A DNA stretch of 64,000 nt, taken from Bacillus sp. NTK074B (GTDB lineage: Bacteria; Bacillota; Bacilli; Bacillales; Bacillaceae_B). Positions 45,371 to 54,784 of this stretch are shown here, in pieces. The notes under the pieces were generated by a model that saw nothing but the letters and a program-made list of their open reading frames with translations, searched no databases and had not been told where the DNA came from. Both the position numbers and the translations under genes were made by a program. The stretch's first letter is position 1, and each line of letters begins with the position of its first letter. The stretch is taken from assembly GCF_017303375.1 (NCBI RefSeq), contig NZ_JAFKOH010000001.1, positions 310,001-374,000 on the forward strand, written 5' to 3'.

Positions 45371-46724
45371 TTTCCTCACGCTCCTCAACAGATTCCACTT
45401 CACAATGTATTTTCCCATCTCTGACATTGATCTCCAAACGGTCGCCTGTTTTGACTTGTCGAGATGATTTAATCAATGTACCTTCATTCTGGTAAACCAA
45501 ACTATACCCCCTGTCCATAATCTTCAATGGACTTAAGGCATGTAGGGTAGAAAGAGCTGAACTGAACCGATGATCCTTTTCCTTCAGCACCTGTTTAAAT
45601 TGCTTCTCCAACCGGGTTTGCATAAACAACACCCGTTCATTCTGCCTCTTGATGAGTTGCGATGGATGAACCCGCTGCAGCCTGGAATGAAGTGAGCCTA
45701 TTTGATCCCTGTTCTGCTTCACATGTAGACTGATATTTCTTTGAAGCTGATCTGTTAACCTGTCGACCGTCTCAATCTTCTGCTGATAGAGGTTGCGGGG
45801 ATTTCTTAAAGCGTAAGACTTCATCAATCCATTCAATCGGCTTCTTTCACTTTGGAGCTTGGTTTTAAAGGATTTAATTAAACGTAACTTACGGTTCATG
45901 ATTCTCTCCATTAAGTCATCTATATGGGGAACCGCAAGTTCACCGGCAGCTGTAGGGGTAGGGGCCCGAAGATCCGCGACAAAGTCTGCGATGGTGAAAT
46001 CCGTTTCATGTCCGACAGCTGAAATGACGGGAACGCCGGACTCCACGATGGCTTTGGCCACAATTTCTTCGTTAAACGCCCATAATTCTTCTATTGACCC
46101 GCCACCACGGCCGATGATCATCACGTCAATATCCCCTATGTCATTCACCTTACCCATTGCTCCGGCAATCGAGGCAGCCGCATGATCTCCTTGGACCAAT
46201 GCGGGAAATACGAGAATTTCACCAATCGGAAAACGCCGTTTGATCGTTGTAATGATATCCCGGATTGCAGCACCTGTCGGGGAGGTAACCACAGCAATCC
46301 GTTTAGGGAATTTGGGAATCACCCGTTTTCGGCTTCCATCAAAGTAGCCGGCCTTCTCGAGCTTCTCCTTCAGTTGTTCATACGCTAAATAAAGTTCACC
46401 TATCCCATCAGGCTGCATTTCTTTTACATAGATCTGATATTGACCACCTGATTCATAGACAGAGATATCCCCGCGTATCAACACATTCATCCCATTTTCA
46501 GGCCTGAATTTCAGGGATTGATTGTTGCTTGAAAACATCACAGACAATATACGGGCTTTTTCATCCTTCAAGGTGAAATACATGTGGCCGCTCGAATGTC
46601 TTTTGAAGTTGGAAATTTCCCCCCGCACAAACAGGTTGGAGAGGTGGGGATCCTTATCGAATTTTCTTTTTATGTATTTTGTCAGAGCTTGTACCGTTAA
46701 ATATCGAGACTGATCAAGTTCCAT
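45357..46724 (-). CDS. xseA: Exodeoxyribonuclease VII large subunit
   Basis: It degrades single-stranded DNA from both ends. The 455 residues comprise an N-terminal OB fold (LSNLFVRGEISNFKRHSSGHMYFTLKD), a catalytic domain with VVTSPTGAAIRDI, GRGGGSIEELWAFNEE and AVGHETDFTIADFVADLRAPTPTAAGE, and a long coiled-coil C-terminal region. It is separated from folD by a partial terminator (46783-46815). Confidence 0.96.
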   Translation of the reverse strand: MELDQSRYLTVQALTKYIKRKFDKDPHLSNLFVRGEISNFKRHSSGHMYFTLKDEKARILSVMFSSNNQSLKFRPENGMNVLIRGDISVYESGGQYQIYVKEMQPDGIGELYLAYEQLKEKLEKAGYFDGSRKRVIPKFPKRIAVVTSPTGAAIRDIITTIKRRFPIGEILVFPALVQGDHAAASIAGAMGKVNDIGDIDVMIIGRGGGSIEELWAFNEEIVAKAIVESGVPVISAVGHETDFTIADFVADLRAPTPTAAGELAVPHIDDLMERIMNRKLRLIKSFKTKLQSERSRLNGLMKSYALRNPRNLYQQKIETVDRLTDQLQRNISLHVKQNRDQIGSLHSRLQRVHPSQLIKRQNERVLFMQTRLEKQFKQVLKEKDHRFSSALSTLHALSPLKIMDRGYSLVYQNEGTLIKSSRQVKTGDRLEINVRDGKIHCEVESVEEREENGKV

Positions 46725-46782
46725 GCTCTATGACTCCTTTATTTTCGTTCATGATCTGGTGGATTTTTATATGCAGGAAAAC

Positions 46783-46815
46783 GGAAAGGGACCAGCAATT
46801 AGCCTGTCCCTTTCC
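46783..46815 (-). terminator. Hairpin between folD and xseA
   Basis: GGAAAGGGAC pairs perfectly with GTCCCTTTCC across 13 bases. GTTTTCCTG follows on the minus strand, a moderate T tract 28 bases past the folD stop. Confidence 0.75.
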
Positions 46816-46842
46816 ATTTTGTTACTACCAGTGTACTATTTT

Positions 46843-47709
46843 TTACCCATTTTGGCGATTCTGAATGGCCCATTCTGCAGATTTCACAGTGTTATATAGA
46901 AGCATCGTAATCGTCATCGGGCCGACACCGCCTGGAACCGGTGTAATTTTACCTGCTTTATCCTTCACCTCTGTAAAATTCACGTCCCCACATAGCTTGC
47001 CTTCTTCATCACGATTCATTCCCACATCGATGACAACGGCGCCGGGTTTAATATCCTCTGCACCGATCAGGTTCGCCTTCCCCACAGCCGATACGATGAT
47101 ATCAGCCTGCTTTGTGTAAAATGACATATCTTGAGTCCGTGAATGGCAATACGTCACTGTTGCATTACGGTTCAGGAATAAGTGTCCAGCCGGTTTCCCG
47201 ACAATATTACTCCGCCCTAATATGACGACATGTTTCCCCTCTACCGAAATGTTTTCATATTCAAGCATTTTCATGATCCCCAGGGGCGTACAGGAATAAA
47301 ATGTATCTTGATTCGTCACCATTTTCCCGATCGAAACAGGATGAAATCCATCTACATCCTTCGCTGGTGAAATGGTTTCAATCACCGTAATCGGATTAAT
47401 ATGCTCAGGGAGGGGCAGTTGAACGAGGATCCCATGGATATGCTCTTGTTCATTTAACTCCCTGATTTTAGTTAAAAGCTCTTCCTCTGTAAGGCTGGAT
47501 TCGTACTGATAAAGCTCTGAATGAATCCCAAGCTCACTGCATGCCTTTCTCTTCATTTTCACATATGAATGAGAAGCATGATTATTCCCAACTAGGACGA
47601 CAGCCAAACCTGGAGTAACATTCTGCAGTTCCAGCTGTTCGATCTGATACCTTAATTGTTCCCGATAATGATCTGCAATGCGTTTACCATCAATTATGGA
47701 AGCTGACAT
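46843..47709 (-). CDS. folD: Bifunctional methylenetetrahydrofolate dehydrogenase/cyclohydrolase
   Basis: It interconverts 5,10-methylene- and 10-formyl-tetrahydrofolate with NADP. The 288 residues include SYVKMKRKACSELGI with the catalytic Lys, GILVQLPLPEHI, the dinucleotide motif VVILGRSNIVGKPAGHLFL and PVPGGVGPMTI. It lies 21 bases downstream of nusB. Confidence 0.97.
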   Translation of the reverse strand: MSASIIDGKRIADHYREQLRYQIEQLELQNVTPGLAVVLVGNNHASHSYVKMKRKACSELGIHSELYQYESSLTEEELLTKIRELNEQEHIHGILVQLPLPEHINPITVIETISPAKDVDGFHPVSIGKMVTNQDTFYSCTPLGIMKMLEYENISVEGKHVVILGRSNIVGKPAGHLFLNRNATVTYCHSRTQDMSFYTKQADIIVSAVGKANLIGAEDIKPGAVVIDVGMNRDEEGKLCGDVNFTEVKDKAGKITPVPGGVGPMTITMLLYNTVKSAEWAIQNRQNG

Positions 47710-47730
47710 TCCACTCGTCTCCTAACATTG

Positions 47731-48117
47731 TTAAGATTGACTTACCTTGGAAAGAACACCATTGATAAATTTACTGGACTGATCATCCCCAAAGATCTTC
47801 GCGATTTCAACCGCTTCATTAATGACGACTTTATTCGGTACATCTTCTACGAACAAAAGCTCGTACACACCCAAACGCAATATATTACGATCGACTTTCG
47901 CCAGCCGGTCAAAAGACCATTTCTCCAGGTTTTCACGAATATGCCCATCAATCCGTTCCTGATTTTCAATGAACCCCAATACAATATGTTGAAGATATGC
48001 ATCCATCTTCTCTTCTTCCTCCAACACATTCGTTAACGCAACCTCGGGCTCAATCCCACTCATATCTATTTGAAATAACGCCTGTAAAGCCTTTTCACGG
48101 GCAACTCTTCTCTTCAT
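47731..48117 (-). CDS. nusB: Transcription antitermination factor NusB
   Basis: It binds boxA RNA with ribosomal protein S10 during rRNA antitermination. It is a 128-residue all-helical protein beginning MKRRVAREKALQALFQIDM and containing NKVVINEAVEIAKIFGDDQSSKFINGVLSKV, the family signature. It is the first gene of the nusB-folD run, preceded by a repeat cluster. Confidence 0.96.
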   Translation of the reverse strand: MKRRVAREKALQALFQIDMSGIEPEVALTNVLEEEEKMDAYLQHIVLGFIENQERIDGHIRENLEKWSFDRLAKVDRNILRLGVYELLFVEDVPNKVVINEAVEIAKIFGDDQSSKFINGVLSKVSQS

Positions 48118-48218
48118 CTTATATTTACTCCTTTTACTCCATCAATTTTCATACCTTTGATAATAGCACAAACTAAGGGCAATACGCACGTCTATGTAAA
48201 AAAATCAATATTCTGAAA

Positions 48219-48342
48219 GAAAAGCGGAGGGGCTTTGGTCAGAGGCGACAAGCATATGACGAACCAGCCGGAAAGGCGTTCTTTGCCTTTTTGGCTGGTT
48301 TGGCATATGACCTCGAGGCTCTAAGCCCCGGAGCTGGACAAT
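48219..48342 (+). repeat. 124-nt hairpin repeat, unit A (yqhY-nusB gap)
   Basis: It begins GAAAAGCGGAGGGGC and ends GGAGCTGGACAAT. Stem pairs are GGGGCTT/AAGCCCC, CATATG/CATATG, AACCAGCC/GGCTGGTT, with AAAGGC/GCCTTT at the tip. Confidence 0.9.
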
Positions 48343-48465
48343 GAAAAGCGGAGCCGACTGGGTTGGCCCGACAAGCATAAGATGAATGGGCCTTGAAGGC
48401 GTTTTTTGCCTTCATGGCCCATTTAGCTTATGACCTCGAGGGACAAGGAGGTGGAGCTGGACAAT
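48343..48465 (+). repeat. Hairpin repeat, unit B
   Basis: It is adjacent to unit A. Central pairs are CATAAG/CTTATG, AATGGGCC/GGCCCATT and GAAGGC/GCCTTC. The outer stem pairs less well than in unit A. Confidence 0.88.
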
Positions 48466-48597
48466 GAAAAGCGGAGTCGGGTTGGTCAGGCCCGACAAGC
48501 ATTTCTGGGAAATCCCTGAAGGCGTTCTTTGCCTTTGGGGATTTTTTAGAAATGAACGTCCGTGGAAAGCGGGACTGTTCCCTTCACCCTCCAGCAC
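48466..48597 (+). repeat. Hairpin repeat, unit C (diverged 3' end)
   Basis: It opens GAAAAGCGGAGTCGGG. Central pairs are CATTTCT/AGAAATG, AAATCCC/GGGATTT and AAGGC/GCCTT. Its 3' part lacks the ACCTCGAG and GGAGCTGG blocks and runs into unrelated sequence; the boundary is approximate. Confidence 0.8.
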
Positions 48598-48681
48598 CAC
48601 AACCTCAATGACAGAGCATCGAATATCTTAGTTTGTATGCGATTAGCCACAATTTTTGCGAAAACAGCCTTTCAAAAAAAA

Positions 48682-48706
48682 GAACGGCCCCCTAAAAGGA
48701 CCGTTC
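48682..48706 (-). terminator. yqhY terminator
   Basis: GAACGG pairs with CCGTTC, extended by CC/GG, followed by TTTTTTTT on the minus strand, directly after the yqhY stop. Confidence 0.9.
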
Positions 48707-48712
48707 CATCTA

Positions 48713-49123
48713 TTACATTTCGTCTTCAATTTCAGCTTCAAACTTCTGGTTTTCAAATTGAACGCCAACGATATGAACATTTACTTCGTCTGCTTCGAGA
48801 GCAGTCATGTTAAGCAATGCTTGACGGATGTTGTCCTGGATTTTTTGAGCGACTGTCGGGATGGCTACACCAAATTTCATGATGCAATAGACATCCACGA
48901 CGATTCCTTCTTCGGAAAGCTCCACCTTGACACCTTTACCGTGGTTTTTCTTACCAAGACGCTCTACGACACCTGTCGCGAAATTCCCGCGCATCTGGGA
49001 TACTCCTTCGACCTCTGACGCTGCGATACCTGCGATCACTTCAATCACTTCAGGTGCGATTTCAATCTTCCCAAGACCGTCTTTTCCATGAGACATTTGT
49101 AAAAGGTTTTGATTTTCCGCCAT
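48713..49123 (-). CDS. yqhY: Asp23/Gls24 family envelope stress protein YqhY
   Basis: 136 residues with the Asp23 domain: KIEIAPEVIEVIAGIAASEVEGV, then VDVYCIMKFGVAIPTVAQKIQDNIRQAL. In B. subtilis it is encoded with accBC, and its loss disturbs acetyl-CoA carboxylase activity (family knowledge). ATG at 49123 follows AGGAGGTG; the three extra upstream codons lack support. It follows accC by 23 bases, so accB-accC-yqhY is one operon. Confidence 0.94.
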   Translation of the reverse strand: MAENQNLLQMSHGKDGLGKIEIAPEVIEVIAGIAASEVEGVSQMRGNFATGVVERLGKKNHGKGVKVELSEEGIVVDVYCIMKFGVAIPTVAQKIQDNIRQALLNMTALEADEVNVHIVGVQFENQKFEAEIEDEM

Positions 49124-49146
49124 GTAAGGCACCTCCTGAATTCACA

Positions 49147-50499
49147 CTAGGATTTCATTACTTCATATTTTTCTAAAAACTTCGTATTAAATTCACCGCC
49201 AACAAAGGTTTCATGTTCTAATAGTTTAAGGTGGAACGGAATGGTTGTGTGTATTCCTTCAACCACAAATTCACTCAGGGCACGTTTCATCCTGGAAAGG
49301 GCTTCTTCACGAGTCGCTCCAAATGTAATGACTTTGGCAATCATGCTATCGTAATAAGGAGGGATCATATAACCAGGATATGCTGCTGAATCGACTCTTA
49401 CGCCGATTCCCCCTGGTGGAAGATACATTTCAATCCGTCCCGCGGAAGGCATGAAATTCTTCTCCGGATTCTCTGCATTAATACGACATTCAATGGCCCA
49501 TCCAGTGAATGTTACTTCCTCTTGTGTAAGAGAAAGTTTTTCTCCAGACGCAACCAAAATCTGTTCTTTAATCAAATCGACCCCGGTAACCTGTTCGGTT
49601 ACCGGATGCTCCACCTGGATACGTGTATTCATTTCCATAAAGTAGAAGTTTTGGTTCACGTAATCATATATAAATTCTACCGTGCCCGCACCTGTATAAT
49701 CAACCGCTTTGGCTGCTTTTACGGCTGCTTCCCCCATTTTAACACGAATTTCCTCCGTTAAAGCAGGTGACGGTGTTTCTTCGATCAATTTTTGGAGGCG
49801 GCGCTGAATCGTACAGTCACGCTCCCCTAGATGGATCACGTTTCCGAAATTATCGGCAAGGACCTGAATTTCAACATGTCTGAAGTCCTCAATGTATTTC
49901 TCGATATAGACACCAGGGTTTCCGAATGCAGTCATGGCTTCCTGCTGGGTGATCGTCACCCCTTTAACAAGCTCTTCCTGACTTTTTGCAACCCGTATCC
50001 CTTTCCCTCCACCACCGGCAGTGGCTTTGATGATAACAGGATACCCCATAGATTCTGCAAGCTTCACGGCATCTTCTGCGTCCTTTACGATTCCTTTTGA
50101 ACCAGGTACGATCGGAACGCCTGCTTCCCTCATCGTTTCACGGGCAACATCTTTTGTCCCCATCTTCGAGATTGCTTCGGGTGATGGCCCAATAAAGATG
50201 ATATTGCAATCGCGGCACAGATCGGCAAAATCAGAGTTCTCGGCTAAAAATCCATAACCCGGGTGGATCGCATCACAATCCGTCAATTTTGCCACGCTAA
50301 TGATATTGGTGAAATTAAGGTAACTGTCTTTCGATGCAGTGGGTCCTATACAATACGCTTCGTCCGCTAATTGAACATGAAGCGCCTCTTTGTCCGCTTC
50401 AGAATAAACGGCTACACTTTCGATGCCTAAATCTCGGCATGCACGAATGATTCGTACAGCAATTTCTCCTCGATTGGCGATTAATACCTTTTTTATCAT
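49147..50499 (-). CDS. accC: Acetyl-CoA carboxylase biotin carboxylase subunit
   Basis: ATP-dependent carboxylation of biotin on AccB, the first step of fatty acid synthesis. It is a 450-residue ATP-grasp enzyme: N-terminal [23 protein letters not shown], the Gly-rich loop [29 protein letters not shown], and [14 protein letters not shown] with catalytic residues. It starts 15 bases after accB. Confidence 0.98.
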   Translation of the reverse strand: MIKKVLIANRGEIAVRIIRACRDLGIESVAVYSEADKEALHVQLADEAYCIGPTASKDSYLNFTNIISVAKLTDCDAIHPGYGFLAENSDFADLCRDCNIIFIGPSPEAISKMGTKDVARETMREAGVPIVPGSKGIVKDAEDAVKLAESMGYPVIIKATAGGGGKGIRVAKSQEELVKGVTITQQEAMTAFGNPGVYIEKYIEDFRHVEIQVLADNFGNVIHLGERDCTIQRRLQKLIEETPSPALTEEIRVKMGEAAVKAAKAVDYTGAGTVEFIYDYVNQNFYFMEMNTRIQVEHPVTEQVTGVDLIKEQILVASGEKLSLTQEEVTFTGWAIECRINAENPEKNFMPSAGRIEMYLPPGGIGVRVDSAAYPGYMIPPYYDSMIAKVITFGATREEALSRMKRALSEFVVEGIHTTIPFHLKLLEHETFVGGEFNTKFLEKYEVMKS

Positions 50500-50514
50500 A
50501 TCTGTTTTCGCTCC

Positions 50515-51030
50515 TTATTCAGGTTTAACCAAGAATAACGGCTGTCCATATTCAACTAATTGACCGTCTTTTACTAAGATTTCTACGATTTCACCGTTCG
50601 CTTCGGCTTCAATCTCATTAAACAGTTTCATGGCTTCTACGATACATACGACAGAACTTTCATCTACCTTATCTCCGACTTTCACATATGGGCCTGTTTC
50701 AGGTGAAGAAGATTGATAGAACGTGCCTACCATCGGTGACGTGATCCTATGTAATGTCGGATCCTCTGCATTTGCTTTAGGAGCTTCTTTTTCTTGTGAA
50801 TTTACAACAGCTGGAGCTTCCTGTACAGGCGCTTGTTGAACTGCCTGTGCAGCGGGCTTCACTTCTTCTACCGCTTGTACGACTTGTGGCTGGGCAGATA
50901 CTGTTACTCCATTATTTTTCTTTAAATTGATCTTTGATCCTTCATGCTCGTATGTAAACTCTTCAACACTAGACTGATCTACGAGTTTGATTATTTCGCG
51001 AATTTCTTGAATTTTCAACACTGTTGACAC
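50515..51030 (-). CDS. accB: Acetyl-CoA carboxylase biotin carboxyl carrier protein
   Basis: 171 residues: an N-terminal helical domain, a Pro/Ala/Gln-rich flexible linker (about 45-88) and the C-terminal biotinyl domain with biotinylated Lys135 in [12 protein letters not shown]. It is first gene of accB-accC-yqhY. The 65-bp leader to the spoIIIAH terminator region shows no riboswitch. Confidence 0.97.
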   Translation of the reverse strand: MSTVLKIQEIREIIKLVDQSSVEEFTYEHEGSKINLKKNNGVTVSAQPQVVQAVEEVKPAAQAVQQAPVQEAPAVVNSQEKEAPKANAEDPTLHRITSPMVGTFYQSSSPETGPYVKVGDKVDESSVVCIVEAMKLFNEIEAEANGEIVEILVKDGQLVEYGQPLFLVKPE

Positions 51031-51249
51031 CCCTCTTATAGTTTAAAGAATTATGACTAGCTACTAATATCATACGATAATACCATGTATAAATTCAATA
51101 TGCGATTCCTACTATCCTGTAAAGCGCATACAACTCTTCTTCTATTCTAGACCTTTTTCGCAAAAAAATAAAATAATAGAAAGGGATTTTTGATGAATCC
51201 TGTAAAAAAGTACGTGAAAGAGAATTTGCGATGAGTACAAATAGAAATA

Positions 51250-51278
51250 AGCCGCCTAAAGGTCTCCTGTAGGCGGCA
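51250..51278 (-). terminator. spoIIIA operon terminator
   Basis: GCCGCCTA pairs with TAGGCGGC across about 11 bases; TTATTTCTATTTG follows on the minus strand, 12 bases past the spoIIIAH stop. The 64-codon frame running across it (51095-51289) is an artefact. Confidence 0.88.
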
Positions 51279-51289
51279 AGGGTTTTCAT

Positions 51290-51847
51290 TTATTCATTTG
51301 CGGGTTGGAATTCCACAGCAACCGGCTTCATTTGTCCCACTTCACTCATTACCAGGCGGATGATTTCGTTGGCATCTGCTTTAGAATGCTCCTTGTCTGA
51401 TTTCACTGTGATACGGATGTTTTCTCCGTTCGCTCTTACCAGTGCATCCTCATAACCCATTGTTTTAATCATGGTTTCAAGGACCGATTCTGTCATTGCG
51501 AGTTCTCGAAGGTTTTCCATCTGCTCATACGCGGCACTCTTTTCTTCTGCCGACACATCTGCGTTTGCTACTTTTGCTTCAAGTTCTTCACGAAGCTGTT
51601 CACGCTGATCCGTCACTTCTAATCTGAGTGCTTCAAACATTTCATTTCCTGCCGCGTCGGTCACTACTTGCATGTCAGTGCCTGACATCGTTTCTTTATC
51701 TCCATCTTTCGCCTGTTCTTTTCCGTCCTTTTCCTGGTAAGCCATATCTGTCGCTTGCTGCGTTGGTGAGGTAATGTAATAAACCGAGAGTACAATCACA
51801 AGGCTCAACATCGTTAATAACCAAACTGTTTGTTTTTTAAGTAACAT
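51290..51847 (-). CDS. spoIIIAH: Stage III sporulation protein AH
   Basis: The mother-cell half of the SpoIIQ-SpoIIIAH channel linking mother cell and forespore. Of 185 residues, one N-terminal membrane helix (QTVWLLTMLSLVIVLSVYYI) is followed by an acidic linker and a YscJ/FliF-like ring-building domain (EMFEALRLEVTDQREQLREEL to VAVEFQPANE). It is last gene of the operon. Confidence 0.95.
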   Translation of the reverse strand: MLLKKQTVWLLTMLSLVIVLSVYYITSPTQQATDMAYQEKDGKEQAKDGDKETMSGTDMQVVTDAAGNEMFEALRLEVTDQREQLREELEAKVANADVSAEEKSAAYEQMENLRELAMTESVLETMIKTMGYEDALVRANGENIRITVKSDKEHSKADANEIIRLVMSEVGQMKPVAVEFQPANE

Positions 51848-51861
51848 CTATCATTTCCCCC

Positions 51862-52512
51862 TTATTGTTTGGGCAGGACCGATACCCTGTGGCTTGGAAC
51901 ATTAAGCGAACGGGTGACGGCCTCTATAATCCATTTTTTGATTTGTATGTTATCGGCACCTTTTGCTACTACAAGGACACCGCTGACTTTAGGCTTTTTC
52001 GTTTCTTTCACTATGGGAACTTCCTTATCTCCGTTATTGACAATGACGATTTCTTCTTCCTGTGATTTATCTTCTATCGACCGCTTTCCGCCTTCTTTAT
52101 CTTCTTCATCGGTGGATTGCAGCTTGGTCGATTCATTCTTCTCATACACTTTCGATTCAGTCGCTTCCACATTGACTACCACATACACATCGCTTACCCC
52201 GACGATTTGATCAAGTGCTTCTTTCAACTGATTTTCGTATTGATCCTCATACCCCCTCATCGAACCGTCAGAGTCCTTTTGGCCAGCTCCAAACGCCTCG
52301 ACATCATGGGTTCCTCCATCCACGGGCTTCGCGACCTCGATGCCCTTATCACTGCTCCACAGATCACTAATCAGCATAAAAGCGACACCAACTAGCAGTA
52401 CGATGAGAAAATAATGCAGCCTTTTGCCTTTTTTTACACTGGGAGGAGAATTCGCATCTTCCTTTGACAACCATTGCTTCAATAGATTCAGCGGACCTTT
52501 ATTAAAGTTCAT
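51862..52512 (-). CDS. spoIIIAG: Stage III sporulation protein AG
   Basis: A ring-forming component of the feeding channel, 216 residues. A membrane helix near 29-45 (LHYFLIVLLVGVAFMLISDL) is followed by a ring domain (EDQYENQLKEALDQIVGVSDVYVVVNVEA). An insert rich in Glu/Lys/Ser (about 125-160) corresponds to the beta-triangle region in B. subtilis. The start overlaps spoIIIAF by 11 bases. Confidence 0.93.
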   Translation of the reverse strand: MNFNKGPLNLLKQWLSKEDANSPPSVKKGKRLHYFLIVLLVGVAFMLISDLWSSDKGIEVAKPVDGGTHDVEAFGAGQKDSDGSMRGYEDQYENQLKEALDQIVGVSDVYVVVNVEATESKVYEKNESTKLQSTDEEDKEGGKRSIEDKSQEEEIVIVNNGDKEVPIVKETKKPKVSGVLVVAKGADNIQIKKWIIEAVTRSLNVPSHRVSVLPKQ

Positions 52513-53131
52513 TTCCTACCCCAGTCCCCCCTTCAACGGTAATGATTATTTTGTCTGGTGTAAGATTCCATTGTTTGGCAAGTAAGGAGGCCAATCGGGA
52601 CGTATCTTCTTCTGATGTTTTCATTCTCGCTTCAGACCCCGTATCGATTTCAACGTTCTGGACCGTCTCAATCGTGCTGTCTGTTTCACTTTCTTTGTCT
52701 TTCATTAAGACTGCTACCTTTGAAATACTATCAGGAACATTTTTCAGATCATCTGCTTGTACGGTTATCTTCTCAATGACCTTACCGTGTTCATCCATCA
52801 GCTCCTTTTCTGCTTGTTGTTTCATTTGGACAGCCATCTGTTCTAAAATATATGCATGTTGCGAGGCTTGTATTTCTTTTTTCTTCATTTCTATTACATT
52901 TTCCACAGAATTATTCTCAGAAGTTCCATTAAAATCAATTGAATTCATCACTTCGTCAAAATCGGTGGACATTAATTTGAACAGCGGAGTGAGGATGATG
53001 GTGATCAGTAGTAAGCCCGTCACGATCTTGGCATATTTTTGCATGTTGGAGCTTGGAAGAAGCATGTCGATGACGGTGGCTAATAGGACAAAGATAATGA
53101 TATTCGTAATCCAATCGGTTAGAAATGACAT
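52502..53131 (-). CDS. spoIIIAF: Stage III sporulation protein AF
   Basis: 209 residues with two N-terminal membrane helices (IIIFVLLATVIDMLLP and IVTGLLLITIILTPLFKL) and a soluble ring-building-motif domain that ends in the intermembrane space. It is a channel component of the spoIIIA-SpoIIQ complex. It lies 16 bases after spoIIIAE. Confidence 0.93.
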   Translation of the reverse strand: MSFLTDWITNIIIFVLLATVIDMLLPSSNMQKYAKIVTGLLLITIILTPLFKLMSTDFDEVMNSIDFNGTSENNSVENVIEMKKKEIQASQHAYILEQMAVQMKQQAEKELMDEHGKVIEKITVQADDLKNVPDSISKVAVLMKDKESETDSTIETVQNVEIDTGSEARMKTSEEDTSRLASLLAKQWNLTPDKIIITVEGGTGVGNEL

Positions 53132-53147
53132 GACGACTTCTTCCTCC

Positions 53148-54362
53148 CTATCGCATCATCATCGTGATATTGCCTGCTGCAATAATGACCGTAAGACTCA
53201 AGAAAAACATGAATGACACAATGGCCAGTGCGGCAAATACATAGATTACACTCTTCGCGATCGTATCGAGACAATCAATGACCGGTCCCCCACCCAGTGG
53301 TTGAAGAAGGGCCGCGGCCAATTTATATATGAAAGCGATCATGAGGATCTTGATGGCAGGAAAGGCGGCAATGATCAGTACGATGGCGACCCCCGCTATC
53401 CCCACTGTATTCTTAAGAAGGACCGATGCGCTGATCACTGTATCAGTGGCATCCGTGAACATTCTTCCGATGACGGGGACAAAGTTCCCTGTCACAAATT
53501 TCGCCGTTCGGATCGTAATCCCATCCGTCACGGCTGCGGTTGCCCCCTGCACGGAAATCACACCGAGAAAGACCGTCATGAATGCCCCCAGGAGTCCGAT
53601 ACTCCAGGTCCTTAGAAGCTGAGCCAGCTGTGTCACTTTGTAGTGAACGGAAAGGGTGCTCACGATGCTCAGGAGGGCGGAAAGGAATAAGAGAGGCAGC
53701 ACGATATTCTGAATAAGTAAGCCACTTGTATTCATGAGAAATATAATCACAGGGTGAAAGAATGCTGCCGAAACCACACCCCCTGAAGCAGCAATCAAGG
53801 CGAGCAGCAGGGGAATGAGGGCGATGATGAAATGAACCATGGTTGAGATGGCCTCCCTGGTGTAGTCGATCGCCACATGAAAGCTGTTCAGGGCAATGAT
53901 GATCAGCACCATGAAGATGATGCTGTACGCCACCTTACTGACACTCCCCCCCTCGAAAGAATTCTGAAGGGATTGGAGAAACATGCTGAAAATTGTGAGA
54001 AGAATCAGGGTCCCTAACAATTTCCCATTCATCACAAGCTCTTGAAAGGCGAACTTGAAAATGCCGCTGAACCACACCTTGAATGAAAATTCTTTTTCCC
54101 CTTTCATGAAATCGATCAGACTGCCTTTTTGACTTTCAGGAAGAAACCCGCCGTACTGATCCACGATGTCATTCCAATATCCTGTTAATTCTTCAATTCC
54201 TAATCGGTCCAGCTGGGTATTGATCATTTCCTGCTGAATGGCAGGATCGGGATCGGGAGATGCATTCCGTTCTCCCTCTTCTGCTTGTCCACTTGAGGTG
54301 CTTATCATAAATAAGACGAGTGCCGTGACGATAATCCGATATAGCTGCAACATTTTTTCCAC
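53148..54362 (-). CDS. spoIIIAE: Stage III sporulation protein AE
   Basis: A polytopic membrane protein of 404 residues. The N-terminal signal segment (LYRIIVTALVLFMISTSSGQA) and an extracytoplasmic region (about 25-115) precede seven or eight helices, for example LLGTLILLTIFSMFLQSL and VAYSIIFMVLIIIALNSF. It is the largest membrane subunit of the SpoIIIA channel and resembles secretion or transport components. It is needed for late forespore gene expression. Confidence 0.95.
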   Translation of the reverse strand: MEKMLQLYRIIVTALVLFMISTSSGQAEEGERNASPDPDPAIQQEMINTQLDRLGIEELTGYWNDIVDQYGGFLPESQKGSLIDFMKGEKEFSFKVWFSGIFKFAFQELVMNGKLLGTLILLTIFSMFLQSLQNSFEGGSVSKVAYSIIFMVLIIIALNSFHVAIDYTREAISTMVHFIIALIPLLLALIAASGGVVSAAFFHPVIIFLMNTSGLLIQNIVLPLLFLSALLSIVSTLSVHYKVTQLAQLLRTWSIGLLGAFMTVFLGVISVQGATAAVTDGITIRTAKFVTGNFVPVIGRMFTDATDTVISASVLLKNTVGIAGVAIVLIIAAFPAIKILMIAFIYKLAAALLQPLGGGPVIDCLDTIAKSVIYVFAALAIVSFMFFLSLTVIIAAGNITMMMR

Positions 54363-54377
54363 CTCATAACGTTTCGC

Positions 54378-54770
54378 TTATCCAGTTGGAATCATATTGA
54401 TAATTGTTTCGATCATCACTGTAAGGATGGGAACAGCCATTGCCAATATTAATATTTTTCCGGCCAGTTCTACTTTTGCTGCAAGGGCCCCCTGCCCGGC
54501 ATCTTTCGTAATGTGAGAAGCGAATTCCGCTATGTAGGCGATGCCGATGATTTTTAAGATGGTTTCCACATACACCATGTTCACGTTTGCGTTGGCAGCA
54601 AGTTTTTCAATCATATGGATGATAGAGTAGATCTGATCAATTAGAAATAGAAAAATCGTACAGCCAGTAAATACAATGAGCAGAAAAGCAAAATTCGGTT
54701 TCTGTTCTTTAACAATTAACGCGAGAAAGGTCGCAACCAATGCAATGCCTACAATTTGAATGATTTCAAT
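54378..54770 (-). CDS. spoIIIAD: Stage III sporulation protein AD
   Basis: 130 residues, four membrane helices, with VKEQKPNFAF and NVNMVYVETILKIIGIAYIAEF as in B. subtilis SpoIIIAD. The longest frame with a standard start begins at TTG 54740, but the frame continues upstream as IEIIQIVGIA, which matches the B. subtilis N-terminus (IDIVQIVGLG). The only codon at proper spacing (8 bases) behind AGGGGG is ATT at 54768-54770. I therefore propose an ATT start, giving a length close to the usual 133. The alternative is a shortened protein from TTG. Confidence 0.88.
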   Translation of the reverse strand: MEIIQIVGIALVATFLALIVKEQKPNFAFLLIVFTGCTIFLFLIDQIYSIIHMIEKLAANANVNMVYVETILKIIGIAYIAEFASHITKDAGQGALAAKVELAGKILILAMAVPILTVMIETIINMIPTG

Positions 54771-54784
54771 CGTCGACGCCCCCT

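Larger units (their letters stand above)
48118..48712. other. 595-bp gap between yqhY and nusB
   Basis: It contains the nusB leader, three repeat units (48219-48597) and the yqhY terminator. No coding sequence is seen; open frames at 48412-48600 and 48562-48813 are repeat translations or shadows. Confidence 0.7.

Noticed and set aside
48412-48813. Small frames in the yqhY-nusB gap
   Set aside because: They arise from repeat units B and C or run antisense into yqhY; no supporting signals.
49133-49146. Attenuator or riboswitch in front of yqhY
   Set aside because: The gap to accC is only 23 bases and holds just the ribosome binding site.
51095-51289. 64-codon minus-strand frame after spoIIIAH
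   Set aside because: It crosses the spoIIIA operon terminator and the accB leader, and the start lies inside the terminator region.
52542-53216. 224-codon plus-strand frame
   Set aside because: Antisense to spoIIIAF and the end of spoIIIAE.
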